A stretch of 64,000 bases of DNA from Candidatus Nitrosopumilus sp. (GTDB taxonomy: Archaea; Thermoproteota; Nitrososphaeria; Nitrososphaerales; Nitrosopumilaceae), in NCBI GenBank assembly GCA_029250275.1, contig JAPFBP010000001.1:118210-182209 (forward strand), in the 5' to 3' direction. This document shows, in pieces, positions 47,662 to 57,993 of this stretch (within the stretch, counting starts at the first letter, position 1; each line of letters opens with the position of its first letter). The translations under genes and the position numbers were made by a program. Below the pieces are notes generated by a model. It did no database searches. It was not told the DNA's origin and saw only the letters and a list, made by a program, of their open reading frames with translations.

Positions 47662-48849
47662 GTGGATTATAGGATAAAACTAGCAAAAAGAATGCTATTT
47701 AATAAAAAAGGTAGTTTGATTGGTGCTGTATTAGCAGTAACAATTGGAATTTTGGTAATTCATGTAAACTTTGTAATTTTTCAGGGCTTGTTTGATGCAA
47801 TAGTTAGGGACATCAGTGATTATAGAAATGGAGATATTCTTGTAACTGATGAATCTGATTTTATTCACAAATCTGATTTATCAATTGTAAATTGGTTTGA
47901 AAGAATTCCATATGTTGATGCGGTGACACCGCGGATTTCATCGACGGCTGAAATGAATATGACTAAAAATGGTAAACGAATTGAAGAAACCCGAGTTCCT
48001 ATAGTTGGTGTTGATCCATTTCGTGATATTAGAGCATCTACTGTTCATGAAACAATTGCAGATGGAAGTTATGTATTTTCAAGAAATTCCATTGTATTGG
48101 GGACATCTGTAGCAGAAGATCTTGGAGGAGCACAAGTAGGAGACAGTGTTAAAGTTCTTGTAGTTGACAGATATGGTCAAGATCAAATTAGGAGATTTAT
48201 TGTTTCTGGAATTGCAGAATCACCTGGTGGTCAAGGATTTGATTACACTGCAGTTGTACATATTGATTCTTTACGTGATATGATGAAAAGACCTGGAGAT
48301 ACAGGTTCATTTATGGTAAAACTGAATGATCCATCTAAAGCATTTGAAGTTAAAGAATTCTTTTTACGTACATTTCCTAATGATGATTTTCTTGCAGAAA
48401 CTATAGAAGAATCAGCAGAACAACAACTTGCTGGTTTTAGATCTGGTATTGCAATGATTAGCATGATAGGATATTTTGGAATGGGGTCATCTGCATTTGC
48501 TATTCTTACAATTCAGATGATGCTAGTTAATGGAAAAACTAAGGAAATTGGTATCATGAGAGCAATTGGAGCCAAAAGAAAAGATATTCTTATAATTTTT
48601 ATTTTTCAAGGGATAATTATTGGAGCAATTGGTGCTGGAGTAGGAACTGCTGCGGGATTAGGATATACGGTGTATGCAAAGGAAACAAAAATGTCATTTA
48701 ACAATAGTCTCCCACTAGAAGTTACATACAATTGGGGAAAAATAATTCAAACTGCCTTAACTTCATTCGTTTTGGCAATTATCGCATCTCTATATCCCTC
48801 GTATAGAGCTACAAAGTTGTTACCTGTGGAGGCGATGAGATCTGTCTAG
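47662..48849 (+). CDS. MacB/FtsX-type ABC transporter permease
   Basis: LVNGKTKEIGIMRAIGAKRKDILIIFIFQG, C-term SLYPSYRATKLLPVEAMR. Confidence 0.92.
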   Translation: MDYRIKLAKRMLFNKKGSLIGAVLAVTIGILVIHVNFVIFQGLFDAIVRDISDYRNGDILVTDESDFIHKSDLSIVNWFERIPYVDAVTPRISSTAEMNMTKNGKRIEETRVPIVGVDPFRDIRASTVHETIADGSYVFSRNSIVLGTSVAEDLGGAQVGDSVKVLVVDRYGQDQIRRFIVSGIAESPGGQGFDYTAVVHIDSLRDMMKRPGDTGSFMVKLNDPSKAFEVKEFFLRTFPNDDFLAETIEESAEQQLAGFRSGIAMISMIGYFGMGSSAFAILTIQMMLVNGKTKEIGIMRAIGAKRKDILIIFIFQGIIIGAIGAGVGTAAGLGYTVYAKETKMSFNNSLPLEVTYNWGKIIQTALTSFVLAIIASLYPSYRATKLLPVEAMRSV

Positions 48850-49546
48850 CGTACTTGAAATTATTAATGTTAGCAAGATTTACGGGGAAGGGGATAGTAA
48901 AGTCAAGGCACTTGATAATGTATCTTTTTTAATCAAACAAGGAGAATTTGTTTTAATTGTTGGTAGTTCCGGTTCTGGAAAATCTACACTGTTAAACATG
49001 ATTGGATTATTAGATTCTCCAACAAATGGAAAAATTTTCATTGATGGAACAAATACTACATCACTTGGAGATGATGAAATTTCTTCATTTAGAAATAAAA
49101 AATTAGGATTTATTTTTCAATTTTCCAATTTACTTAGTGATCTTTCAGTTTTAGAAAATGTTTTGTTACCCATGCAAATTGCAGGTAATAATGTTACAGA
49201 AAAAGAGGCTAGGAATTTACTAAAAGCAGTTGGACTTGAAGATCAAATACATAAACGCGCAAATAAAATATCTGGAGGACAAGCTCAACGAGTAGCCATT
49301 GCAAGAGGATTAATCAACAAGCCATCAATTGTATTAGCAGATGAGCCAACTGGTAATCTTGATTCAATAACTTCAGAAATTATAGTACAATTAATGAAAT
49401 CAATGGCCAAAAAACTCAATCAAACATTCATTGTTGTTACACACGACAGAGAACATTTTGGAGACGTTGATAGAGTAATTACAATTAAAGACGGTAAAGC
49501 ATTTGAAGGTGATCAACCATTTGAAATGGAGATTATAGAAAAATGA
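48842..49546 (+). CDS. MacB/LolD-type ABC ATPase (probable CTG start)
   Basis: Frame upstream of listed ATG 48998 encodes LSSVLEIINVSKIYGEGDSKVKALDNVSFLIKQGEFVLIVGSSGSGKSTLLN (Walker A); LSGGQ-like SGGQAQRVAIARGL, VLADEPTGNLD. Confidence 0.9.
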   Translation: MSSVLEIINVSKIYGEGDSKVKALDNVSFLIKQGEFVLIVGSSGSGKSTLLNMIGLLDSPTNGKIFIDGTNTTSLGDDEISSFRNKKLGFIFQFSNLLSDLSVLENVLLPMQIAGNNVTEKEARNLLKAVGLEDQIHKRANKISGGQAQRVAIARGLINKPSIVLADEPTGNLDSITSEIIVQLMKSMAKKLNQTFIVVTHDREHFGDVDRVITIKDGKAFEGDQPFEMEIIEK

Positions 49547-50847
49547 ATTCTAAAATTATTTTATTATTATTTACGATTGGACTTTTACCAACAATCTTTG
49601 ATAATTCTTATGCACAAATCACTTCTGGAGGATTTGGTCAATCACCTTTTGAAAGAAATTTTGGAGATGTCAAATTTCTAGATGCATATTTTGGTACAAT
49701 TGATGAAAAAATTGAAGTTGAACCAGGAGATGGAAATATTCCATTTACTGTAGTACTGGCAAATGTTGGAACTCAGGACATCACAGGAATTCGAGGCCAA
49801 CTATCTTTGCCATTAGGTTTTTCTGCATCTGATGGTCCAGGCTCAATAATTTATGCTGATAGTAATTCAAATTCACTGGCTGGGAAGAATTTCTATCTTA
49901 CATTTTTTGTAAATATTGATAAAAATATACAAATTCAACAATACCCAGGAACTGTAAAAGTTGATTATTCTAGATTAAGAGAATCTGGAGTTCGAACGAC
50001 ATTTGCTGATTTTGATTTTAAGGTAACAGGAGATAGTACAATTAATGTCAAAGCTATGGAACCATTTCTTACATCCTTAAAATCAAATGATGTAGTAATT
50101 GAAATCTCCAATGACGGTACTGCACCAATTTCTGGCGTAGATATTGTTGCAACAAACATATCTACAGAACTAGCATCTACTTCATCATCAACTACCAATG
50201 TTGAAAATGTAGTAATTTTAGAATCAAGCTGGGATGTTGGAAATATTAATGCAAAGTCAGCAAGATATCTCACTGCAACCATATATATTCCTGAATCATT
50301 AAAAGGCGACACATTAAGAATACCATTATCTATCTCGTACTATAATGCACATGGTGATCTTCATACAGTTTCAAAAATAGTTGATTTTTACATTAAAGGA
50401 CTAATTGATTTAACAATTTTTAATGTTGATGTAATTGAATTATCTGGTACACAAATGATAGTTGGAGAAATAATTAATGAAGGAAATGAAGATGGATTAT
50501 TTGGTTTTGTCTCTATTGAATCAAAAGGTGATTCTAATATTAAATCAAACACGCAATTTATTGATGAAATTGAAACAGATGCACCTGTACCATTTAATGT
50601 TCCAATTGAATTTGAAGGTGAACCAAAATATGGAGAACATGATATTACAATTACTGTAAGATACAAAGATAGTACAAGAGATGAGATATTTCTAAATCAT
50701 GATGCAACAATTATTGTAAAGGAACCATCAAATGAAGATGAAAATTTTACTGATCCAACAATGATAATTATTCCAATTCTTTTGGTAATGGGAGCTGCAT
50801 TTTACATAATTCGTAGGCGTAAAAAAGCAACAATTGAGGCTAGTTGA
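49543..50847 (+). CDS. Secreted, C-terminally anchored surface protein (COG1361/CARDB-like)
   Basis: Signal peptide; VVLANVGTQDITGIRGQLSLPLGFS; TM plus RRRKK at C-term; ATGA overlap with ABC ATPase. Confidence 0.75.
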   Translation: MNSKIILLLFTIGLLPTIFDNSYAQITSGGFGQSPFERNFGDVKFLDAYFGTIDEKIEVEPGDGNIPFTVVLANVGTQDITGIRGQLSLPLGFSASDGPGSIIYADSNSNSLAGKNFYLTFFVNIDKNIQIQQYPGTVKVDYSRLRESGVRTTFADFDFKVTGDSTINVKAMEPFLTSLKSNDVVIEISNDGTAPISGVDIVATNISTELASTSSSTTNVENVVILESSWDVGNINAKSARYLTATIYIPESLKGDTLRIPLSISYYNAHGDLHTVSKIVDFYIKGLIDLTIFNVDVIELSGTQMIVGEIINEGNEDGLFGFVSIESKGDSNIKSNTQFIDEIETDAPVPFNVPIEFEGEPKYGEHDITITVRYKDSTRDEIFLNHDATIIVKEPSNEDENFTDPTMIIIPILLVMGAAFYIIRRRKKATIEAS

Positions 50848-50891
50848 AGACATAATTTTAAATCTAAAACGAAGAATTAAGGAATAATAAA

Positions 50892-51266
50892 TTGAGGTTA
50901 ACAATTATCATTCTCATTGCAGTTTTATCTATTGGAAGTATAGTAATTTCATTAGGTTTACTAACTTCTCAAGAATACATTGATGTTCCTGAAATCACTA
51001 ATCAATATAAAAAATTAGAATTATACAAAAATGATTTAGAAAAAATTAATCAACAAAATCAAAAAATTCTAAATGATTTAGAAAAAATTAATCAACAAAA
51101 TCAAAAAATTTTAAATGATTTAGAAGGTCAAATTAAAAATTCTGATGATGTTAATTTAGAAAAAATCAATGAAGAGATCAATGTAATAAAACAAGTAATT
51201 GAAGAAAACACAGCAGAATTAGAACAAGTAATTATAAAATTGTCTCAAATGGAAACTGATCCATAG
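50892..51266 (+). CDS. Membrane-anchored coiled-coil protein
   Basis: N-term TM then NDLEKINQQNQKIL repeats. Confidence 0.65.
   Translation: MRLTIIILIAVLSIGSIVISLGLLTSQEYIDVPEITNQYKKLELYKNDLEKINQQNQKILNDLEKINQQNQKILNDLEGQIKNSDDVNLEKINEEINVIKQVIEENTAELEQVIIKLSQMETDP
51030..51113 (+). repeat. Two tandem 42-nt units (14 aa NDLEKINQQNQKIL) plus partial third
   Basis: Read directly. Confidence 0.85.
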
Positions 51267-51447
51267 TAAAACTAATTTTTATTTTTGTGAAATTTGCATC
51301 ATAATTATATCATATTTTAAGGAATTAATTTTCGGCATGGCAAATGGTCTATTTCTGACAGGTAGTATTGTGGAATTTATCATAATACCACTACTGTAAA
51401 CTAATTAGTATTTTTAATTCATATACTAAACCGTAAAGCCATCTTTA

Positions 51448-51633
51448 TTGGATACACATCAAAAACTAACAATTGTAGGAGTAATCTTACTTGCAGTAAC
51501 ATTTCTGATTAATTACTATCATCAATTAGATCATTCTGGTGTGGGATTCAACTATGCGTATGTTCCAGGAGTTGCAATGCTGATAGTCTTTTCGATTAGT
51601 TTTATAATGTTTACAAAAGATCATTTAAAATGA
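51448..51633 (+). CDS. 61-aa two-TM membrane protein
   Basis: LTIVGVILLAVTFLINYYH...YVPGVAMLIVFSISFIMF; TTG start. Confidence 0.55.
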   Translation: MDTHQKLTIVGVILLAVTFLINYYHQLDHSGVGFNYAYVPGVAMLIVFSISFIMFTKDHLK

Positions 51634-51857
51634 TTTCAATAGATAGTGTAACGTTTTTTTTGAAAAGAACTTCCATCCTATTTATCCGATTAATTTAAAA
51701 AAAATTGTAATAAAAGAGACATGAAGAAATTATCAGTGGGATCTAAATACTAATTTATAAAATTTATTCTAACCGTCACCAAAGTATGAAACATTTTTGG
51801 TCTTAGGCTAAAGTATCTATACCGTAAGATTATAAGCAATTACTGGATCTTGCGTAT

Positions 51858-52247
51858 ATGCCAGGGGATGAGATTGAAGTCCCAAAGGAATTACGCGAGT
51901 TCATGCTAGAACAAGCAGAAGAAACAATCCTTGGACAAAAAAATGGCTCAAACAAACAATATCGTTATGGTAATTTACACATTAGAGAATACGATGATAA
52001 ATTTTTAGTTCATACTGATAAAATTGATCCACGAAAAGATCCTATGGGGCATTTAGTTTATGACGCACCTGAGGTCTTAATTGGTTTAGCTTGTGCAATT
52101 TTTGGAGGTTCACAAATAACAAAAAAAATTACAAATAAAAATTCTAAAAAATTAACAATAACTTCCGGATTAATATTTTCAATAATTTCTGGATATGTTG
52201 GATATTTAGCTACTAAGAAAATAAAAAATTATCTGGAGAAATTATAA
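51858..52247 (+). CDS. Hypothetical membrane protein upstream of ABC1 kinase
   Basis: 129 aa; abuts next gene. Confidence 0.6.
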   Translation: MPGDEIEVPKELREFMLEQAEETILGQKNGSNKQYRYGNLHIREYDDKFLVHTDKIDPRKDPMGHLVYDAPEVLIGLACAIFGGSQITKKITNKNSKKLTITSGLIFSIISGYVGYLATKKIKNYLEKL

Positions 52248-53791
52248 TGTCCACTGTAAGAACAATACAAGTATTCTTCAAACTTTTTCCATCTATTCTT
52301 GCATTACGTAAAGATAGAAAGAAATGGATTAATCAGGAAAAAAATCAAATTGATTCAGAACAGTTTAGAAAAAATGCTAGAAATGTTCTTGACACATTTA
52401 TTTCGTTAGGACCTGTATACATAAAATTAGGACAATGGCTTTCTTCAAGAGCAGATATTTTACCTCAACCATATTTAGAAGAGCTTTCAAAACTTCAAGA
52501 CTGTGTTCCTTCTGCACCATTTGATCAAGTAAAACCAATAATTGAAAAAGAACTTGGTCCAATTAATGAAAAATTTGATGAGATTGATCCTAATCCAATT
52601 TCTGGGGCTTCACTAGGTCAAGTTTATCGTGGTTCTATTTCTGGTCAACAGATTGTTGTAAAAGTGAAAAGACCAGGAATTGAAAAAGTTGTTGCAAAGG
52701 ATCTACAAGTCTTAAAAAAAGTTCTTCCTATAGCATTAAGATTTGTTGATCCAAATTTACGTTATTCTGCAAAAGCAATGCTTTCTCAATTTATTGAAAC
52801 AATTTATGAAGAAATGGATTACACAAATGAACTCCAAAATCTTAAACAAATTAAGCATGATATGGCTAGTTCAAGCAAAGTTATTGTGCCATCTGTTTAT
52901 GATGACTATTCATCAAAAAATGTCCTTACAATGGAGTATCTTCCTGGAATCAAAATTACAGATGTAAAAGCCTTGGATGAAAAAGGAATCGATAGAGAGC
53001 AGCTTGTAATTGATGTTCATAAGGTCTTTTTTACAATGCTTCTCAAACATTCCATATTTCATGCAGATCCTCACCCTGGTAACATTTCAGTAACTGATGA
53101 TGGAAAACTCATTTTATATGACTATGGAATGGTTGGACGAATAAACAATGAGACTAGATTCAAGCTAATTCGACTTTATCTTGCACTAGTTGAAAAAAAT
53201 CCTTCTAGAGTAGTCAATGCGATGATTGATCTTTCAATGTTAACTCCTGGTTACAATAGAGAGGTAATTGAAAAAGGAATTGAACTCTCAATTCGTGCAA
53301 TGCACGGAAACAAACCTGATGAAATGGAAGTTCAAAGTTTGATGGAGCTTGCGAATCAAACAATGAGTAAATTTCCATTTGTATTGCCCAAGAATTTAGC
53401 TTTGTATATGAGAATGGCATCAATCATTGAAGGAATCTACAAAACTCATGATGTAGATTTTAAATTTGTTAAAGTTTTAAAAAATATTTTACAAGAAGAA
53501 AATCTTATTCCACTTGCATATATTGAAGAATTAAAAATTTCATTTAATAATTTTTCAAAATCAATTGATTCAGCTCTTAGAATTGGACCTGAAATGAAAA
53601 AACTCATGGATGAAGCTCAAATTTATATGAAGAAAGGAAGACCTATGGTTTTAATCAGTGGAAGCATATTTGCATCAGCAATTTTTCTTGGTTCTGTATT
53701 TTTATACCAATCAAGTGAATTACTTGGGTTAGTAGGTATGATTAGTTCCGGTTTGATAATGCTAGCTTCGGGATTTTTTAGAAAACATTAG
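52247..53791 (+). CDS. ABC1/UbiB-family atypical kinase
   Basis: LGPVYIKLGQWLSSRADILPQPYLEELSKLQDCVP, HADPHPGNISVTDDGKLILYDYGMVG. Confidence 0.94.
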   Translation: MSTVRTIQVFFKLFPSILALRKDRKKWINQEKNQIDSEQFRKNARNVLDTFISLGPVYIKLGQWLSSRADILPQPYLEELSKLQDCVPSAPFDQVKPIIEKELGPINEKFDEIDPNPISGASLGQVYRGSISGQQIVVKVKRPGIEKVVAKDLQVLKKVLPIALRFVDPNLRYSAKAMLSQFIETIYEEMDYTNELQNLKQIKHDMASSSKVIVPSVYDDYSSKNVLTMEYLPGIKITDVKALDEKGIDREQLVIDVHKVFFTMLLKHSIFHADPHPGNISVTDDGKLILYDYGMVGRINNETRFKLIRLYLALVEKNPSRVVNAMIDLSMLTPGYNREVIEKGIELSIRAMHGNKPDEMEVQSLMELANQTMSKFPFVLPKNLALYMRMASIIEGIYKTHDVDFKFVKVLKNILQEENLIPLAYIEELKISFNNFSKSIDSALRIGPEMKKLMDEAQIYMKKGRPMVLISGSIFASAIFLGSVFLYQSSELLGLVGMISSGLIMLASGFFRKH

Positions 53792-53792
53792 A

Positions 53793-54173
53793 TTATTCTA
53801 TTGTAATATCTTTTTCCTTTTTTGTAATAGGAATAATTAATGTAAGAATACCATTTTCATATTTTGCAGATTCTATTTTTTCTTCTCCTTGTTTAATTTC
53901 CATAGGAAGTCTAATTTTTTTATCAATTATATTTGGTCTTTGGTTTGAAATCAATGATTCTAATTCTTTTTCATCAATTGTTTTTTTTGCATTGATGGAG
54001 AGAATGTCTCCACATAAAGATAATTCAATTTCTTTTTTTGTAAATCCAGGAATATCAATTACAATTTTTAGATTTTCATCATTGAGATACATGTCAATTG
54101 GTGGTAAAACAAATTCATAGAATTCTCTTGATTTATTTCCAATCTCTTTGATTACGTCTTTTACAAGTCCCAT
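53793..54173 (-). CDS. Hsp20-family small heat shock protein
   Basis: DENLKIVIDIPGFTKKEIELSLCGDILSINAKK...IRLPMEI...ENGILTLIIP. Confidence 0.88.
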   Translation of the reverse strand: MGLVKDVIKEIGNKSREFYEFVLPPIDMYLNDENLKIVIDIPGFTKKEIELSLCGDILSINAKKTIDEKELESLISNQRPNIIDKKIRLPMEIKQGEEKIESAKYENGILTLIIPITKKEKDITIE

Positions 54174-54250
54174 TTTGTGTTATGTGCTCAATTTTTGGTT
54201 ATAAACTTTGATAGATTTTTAATCAATTAATTTCTTAGTTTTGATAACTT

Positions 54251-54856
54251 ATGATTATTGTAATTGAAGGTGGAGATCAGGCAGGAAAGTTGACACAATC
54301 TATTCTATTAGAGAAAGCTCTTAAAAAACAAAAGATCAAAACAAAACTATTTCATTTTCCTGACTATGAAACCCCAATTGGTAAAGAAATTAGAAAATAT
54401 TTAGATGGAAAACGAAAATTTACTCCCCAAGTAATTCATTGTCTTTTGGCTGCAAACAGATGGGAAAAACTTAATACCATTTTAGAAGCTGAGGAAAAAA
54501 ATTCTGTTTTAATCATGAATAGATATTATCATTCTAACCTAGTTTATGGATTAGCAAATGGTTTGAAGCAAAAATGGCTTGAGAGTCTTGATGAAGGTCT
54601 TCCAAAGGCTGATCTTGTTATTTTACTTGATGTTACACAAAAAGAATCATTTTCAAGAACACCGCGAAATAAAATTGGTGGAAAGGTAATGAAAAGAGAC
54701 AAGTTTGAAAAAAATAAAGAATTTTCCACAAAGATTTCTAATTTTTACAGAACGGTTGCTAAGAAAAAACAATGGAAAATAATTAATGCTACCAAGTCCA
54801 AAATTGAAGTTCATGAAGAAATTCTAAAAATATTTTCAAAGAAATTGGGATTATGA
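54251..54856 (+). CDS. tmk: Thymidylate kinase-like protein
   Basis: MIIVIEGGDQAGKLTQSILLEKAL, FPDYETPIGKEIRKYL, MNRYYHSNLVYG. Confidence 0.85.
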   Translation: MIIVIEGGDQAGKLTQSILLEKALKKQKIKTKLFHFPDYETPIGKEIRKYLDGKRKFTPQVIHCLLAANRWEKLNTILEAEEKNSVLIMNRYYHSNLVYGLANGLKQKWLESLDEGLPKADLVILLDVTQKESFSRTPRNKIGGKVMKRDKFEKNKEFSTKISNFYRTVAKKKQWKIINATKSKIEVHEEILKIFSKKLGL

Positions 54857-56088
54857 AAAAAAATTATATAGATATTATTGATCCAATTCATGATTTTATT
54901 CGTGTTTATGATTACGAACTTCCAATAATTGACAATCCACTTTTTCAAAGATTAAGACGGATAAAACAGCTATCTGGTGCACATTTGACATATCCTTCAG
55001 CTCAACATAGTAGATTTGAGCATTCTCTAGGAGTTATGCATATTGCTAGTCAAGCTGGTTTTGCATTAAATGAAAAAGGATTTCTGAATTCTGATGATGT
55101 TCAAATTTTACGTATCGCAGGTTTGTTACATGATATTGGTCATGGACCTTTTTCTCATTTATTTGAAGAAGTAATACAAGAAAAAAAACTTTCACATGAA
55201 GATTATGGAAAAAAATTTATTTTAAATTCTGAAATTGGTGATATAATATCAAAAATTGGATTTGATAAAAAACTAGTTACAAAAATTGCATTTGGAGAAT
55301 CAAAATTTCAATATTTAAATGAAATTGTTTCAGGTGCTTTGAGTGCAGATATGATGGATTATTTATTAAGAGATGGTTACTTTACGGGAGCCGAACATGC
55401 AAAGATAGATCATAAGAGAATTACACAATCCCTTGATATTCATAAAAATAAACTTGCATTGGAGCGTTCAGCACTTTATTCTTTTGAATCTATGATGCAT
55501 TCTAGATATCAAATGTTCAAAGCAGTATATTTTCATAAAACTGTACGCGCTGCAGAAGTTATGCTTATTGAAGCATTAAGATTATCTGATGATGAATTTG
55601 GTTTCACATCTTTTAATTTAAATGAATTTGTTAAACTAACTGATGAATATGTTCTATCATCTTTGATCTCATCAAAATCTTCTAAACTAAAACGAGCAAA
55701 ACAATTAGCAGAGGATTATCAAAATAGAAAGTTGCTAAAATGTGCATTTGAGAGAATACTTACCAATCAAACAAATTTGAAAAAAACTAGAACAGATGAA
55801 CTTAGAATTGCAATTTCTAAAAAATCTAAAGTTAATGAAACTGAAATTTTTGTAGATAGTTCTGTTACCCCGTCTATCCCACTTACCCCATCAAAAAATG
55901 AGTCAAAATCAATTATTTTGATAACTAATAATGGTACAAAATCTTCTGCAAAAGAGATGCCAATTTCTGAAATACCAGTGGTTGCAGCGATTTCTGGATT
56001 CATGAACATACTTAGAATCTATACTCATCAAAAGAACAGAAAAAAAGTTGAAATTGCCGCAAAATCGATCCTTGGTGATTTAAAGTGA
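54853..56088 (+). CDS. HD-domain phosphohydrolase (SAMHD1/dGTPase-like)
   Basis: [54 protein letters not shown]...[16 protein letters not shown]. Confidence 0.92.
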   Translation: MKKNYIDIIDPIHDFIRVYDYELPIIDNPLFQRLRRIKQLSGAHLTYPSAQHSRFEHSLGVMHIASQAGFALNEKGFLNSDDVQILRIAGLLHDIGHGPFSHLFEEVIQEKKLSHEDYGKKFILNSEIGDIISKIGFDKKLVTKIAFGESKFQYLNEIVSGALSADMMDYLLRDGYFTGAEHAKIDHKRITQSLDIHKNKLALERSALYSFESMMHSRYQMFKAVYFHKTVRAAEVMLIEALRLSDDEFGFTSFNLNEFVKLTDEYVLSSLISSKSSKLKRAKQLAEDYQNRKLLKCAFERILTNQTNLKKTRTDELRIAISKKSKVNETEIFVDSSVTPSIPLTPSKNESKSIILITNNGTKSSAKEMPISEIPVVAAISGFMNILRIYTHQKNRKKVEIAAKSILGDLK

Positions 56089-56768
56089 AAAAACGAATTG
56101 TAATTAAATTATCAGGACGGGTTTTTGGTATGGATAATGTCAAAAATCTAAAAGATTATGCTGTATTTTTAGTAAAAATTAGTAAGTTTTGTCAACCTAT
56201 TATAATTGCAGGAGGAGGTGATATTGCACGACATTACATTTCTCATGCAAGATCTTCTGGCGCTGATGAATCTACTCTTGATGAACTAGGAATTGAAATT
56301 TCAAGACTTAATGCAAAATTGCTAATTTATGCTCTAAAAAACAAAGCATACTCACATCCACCAACCACTTTACAGGAAATTAAACATGCAGTAGATGATG
56401 GATTAATAGTAGTTGCAGGCGGTCTTCATCCTGGTCAAAGTACTAATGGTACTGCAGCATTGATTGCAGAAAAAGTTCAAGCTGAACAGTTTCTTAATGC
56501 TACTGATGTTGATGGAGTTTATGATATGGATCCTAACAAATTCAAAAAAGCAAAAAAATTCAAACAAATAGAATTAAAAAATTTAAAAAATATGTTAGTT
56601 CATGAAGATTCTATAGCCGGTGGTTATGATTTGATGGATATTGTTGCTTTAAAAATTATTGAGCGTTCAAAAATTAAAACAAGAATCATAAAAGCAGATA
56701 TAAAAATTATTGAAAAGGCAATTAAAGGTGGTGACGTTGGCACAGAAATTATTCTTCCTTCTAAATAA
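56085..56768 (+). CDS. pyrH: UMP kinase
   Basis: [46 protein letters not shown]. Confidence 0.92.
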   Translation: MKKRIVIKLSGRVFGMDNVKNLKDYAVFLVKISKFCQPIIIAGGGDIARHYISHARSSGADESTLDELGIEISRLNAKLLIYALKNKAYSHPPTTLQEIKHAVDDGLIVVAGGLHPGQSTNGTAALIAEKVQAEQFLNATDVDGVYDMDPNKFKKAKKFKQIELKNLKNMLVHEDSIAGGYDLMDIVALKIIERSKIKTRIIKADIKIIEKAIKGGDVGTEIILPSK

Positions 56769-57122
56769 TTAATCAATATTATTTTGAATTGTGGGTCTTG
56801 CTTGAGACCAAATTTGAATCTGATTTTCTGGATATTCAGGAATTCCTGTTTCTCTGAGTTTTTTGTAAATTGATAAGGCTTCTTCTTTCTCTACAGCCTT
56901 GGATTGAGCCTTTGTAAATCCATCTTTATCTACTATAACTGCAACATGGCCGTCTTCAGAACTAATTACTGCAGTAAATTCTTCTTCTCCTACCGGAAAA
57001 AATTTTCCATTAATTTTTTTTGTCGTTAAAGTTAACATACCAAATCCAGCAACTTCAAATATTTTCATTTGTGATTTACTTGCTCTTTGTTTTCCTTCTT
57101 GTACTGCTTGGAAATACTGCAT
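56769..57122 (-). CDS. Conserved hypothetical
   Basis: 117 aa ORF. Confidence 0.6.
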   Translation of the reverse strand: MQYFQAVQEGKQRASKSQMKIFEVAGFGMLTLTTKKINGKFFPVGEEEFTAVISSEDGHVAVIVDKDGFTKAQSKAVEKEEALSIYKKLRETGIPEYPENQIQIWSQARPTIQNNID

Positions 57123-57192
57123 AATTTCTCCGTCCTACAATGGTATAATAACTATCTCAACATTTAAGACATCAAGAGGAAATGTAAAAACT

Positions 57193-57744
57193 ATGAATCC
57201 TAAAATTTTTGTTGGAATCGCAGTTGCCACACTTGTTGCAATTTTAGGTGGAATTCTTTTAACAGGACCTACAATTGTTATACCTACTGGAGATAGTACT
57301 GGAACTCAAAATAATCCAGAAGCTAAAGCCATTCAAATTGAATTAGATAATCTTTCTATTGAAAGAGTTTCAGAAAGAACAGCTACAATCAATATTGCAT
57401 TTAAAATCTCTAATCCTAATTCACGTGCCGTAATTGTCCAAACTATGGATTATCAATTATTTGAAACAAATTACTCTGACTCTGAACAAATTTCAGGTGG
57501 TGAAATTGGTAGTAGACCTACAGGAATGGTAGAATTTGCATCAAATTACTATACTCTTCTTGGTGAAAATTCAATCATTCTAAAGGAAACTATTGAACTG
57601 AAAGGTTCTGAAAATACTTCTGAATTATGGACAGTTCTTCAAGATGATAATCAATCTTGGAGAGTTTCCGGCACTGTCTTTTACAATCTAAGTTCAATGA
57701 CCAGTGGTCAAGAAAACGAGCTTTATTTCGAATTTACAAAATAA
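57193..57744 (+). CDS. LEA14/WHy-like membrane-anchored protein
   Basis: N-term TM; TINIAFKISNPNSRAVIVQTMDYQLFE. Confidence 0.6.
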   Translation: MNPKIFVGIAVATLVAILGGILLTGPTIVIPTGDSTGTQNNPEAKAIQIELDNLSIERVSERTATINIAFKISNPNSRAVIVQTMDYQLFETNYSDSEQISGGEIGSRPTGMVEFASNYYTLLGENSIILKETIELKGSENTSELWTVLQDDNQSWRVSGTVFYNLSSMTSGQENELYFEFTK

Positions 57745-57810
57745 ACTTGATAGTATCATAAAATCTCAAAATTATGATAGTATGTTTTTAGAGGGAAAAT
57801 ATTCCCAAAG

Positions 57811-57818
57811 TTATAAAA
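57811..57818 (+). promoter_or_regulatory. TATA box TTATAAAA for a leaderless microprotein gene
   Basis: About 27 bp upstream of ATG 57843. Confidence 0.5.
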
Positions 57819-57842
57819 GTCCGTTTCATTGTTTTTTATCAA

Positions 57843-57953
57843 ATGGCAGAAGCAGGTATAGCCGCATTTGGCGCAGCAGCAGGAGTCGCAATTGCACTCG
57901 CAGTAGTGTGTTTCGCTCTTCGTGGTAAAGGACATCCAGAACCACTCGATTAA
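57843..57953 (+). CDS. 36-aa membrane microprotein MAEAGIAAFGAAAGVAIALAVVCFALRGKGHPEPLD
   Basis: Manual translation; Ala/Gly-rich TM; C-ending codons atypical for the window. Confidence 0.7.
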   Translation: MAEAGIAAFGAAAGVAIALAVVCFALRGKGHPEPLD

Positions 57954-57993
57954 CAAAGGACTTTTTCCTTTACAATATTTTTCTAATTTTTTA

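Noticed and set aside
51337-51399. 20-aa hydrophobic micro-ORF MANGLFLTGSIVEFIIIPLL
   Set aside because: Too short to support from sequence alone
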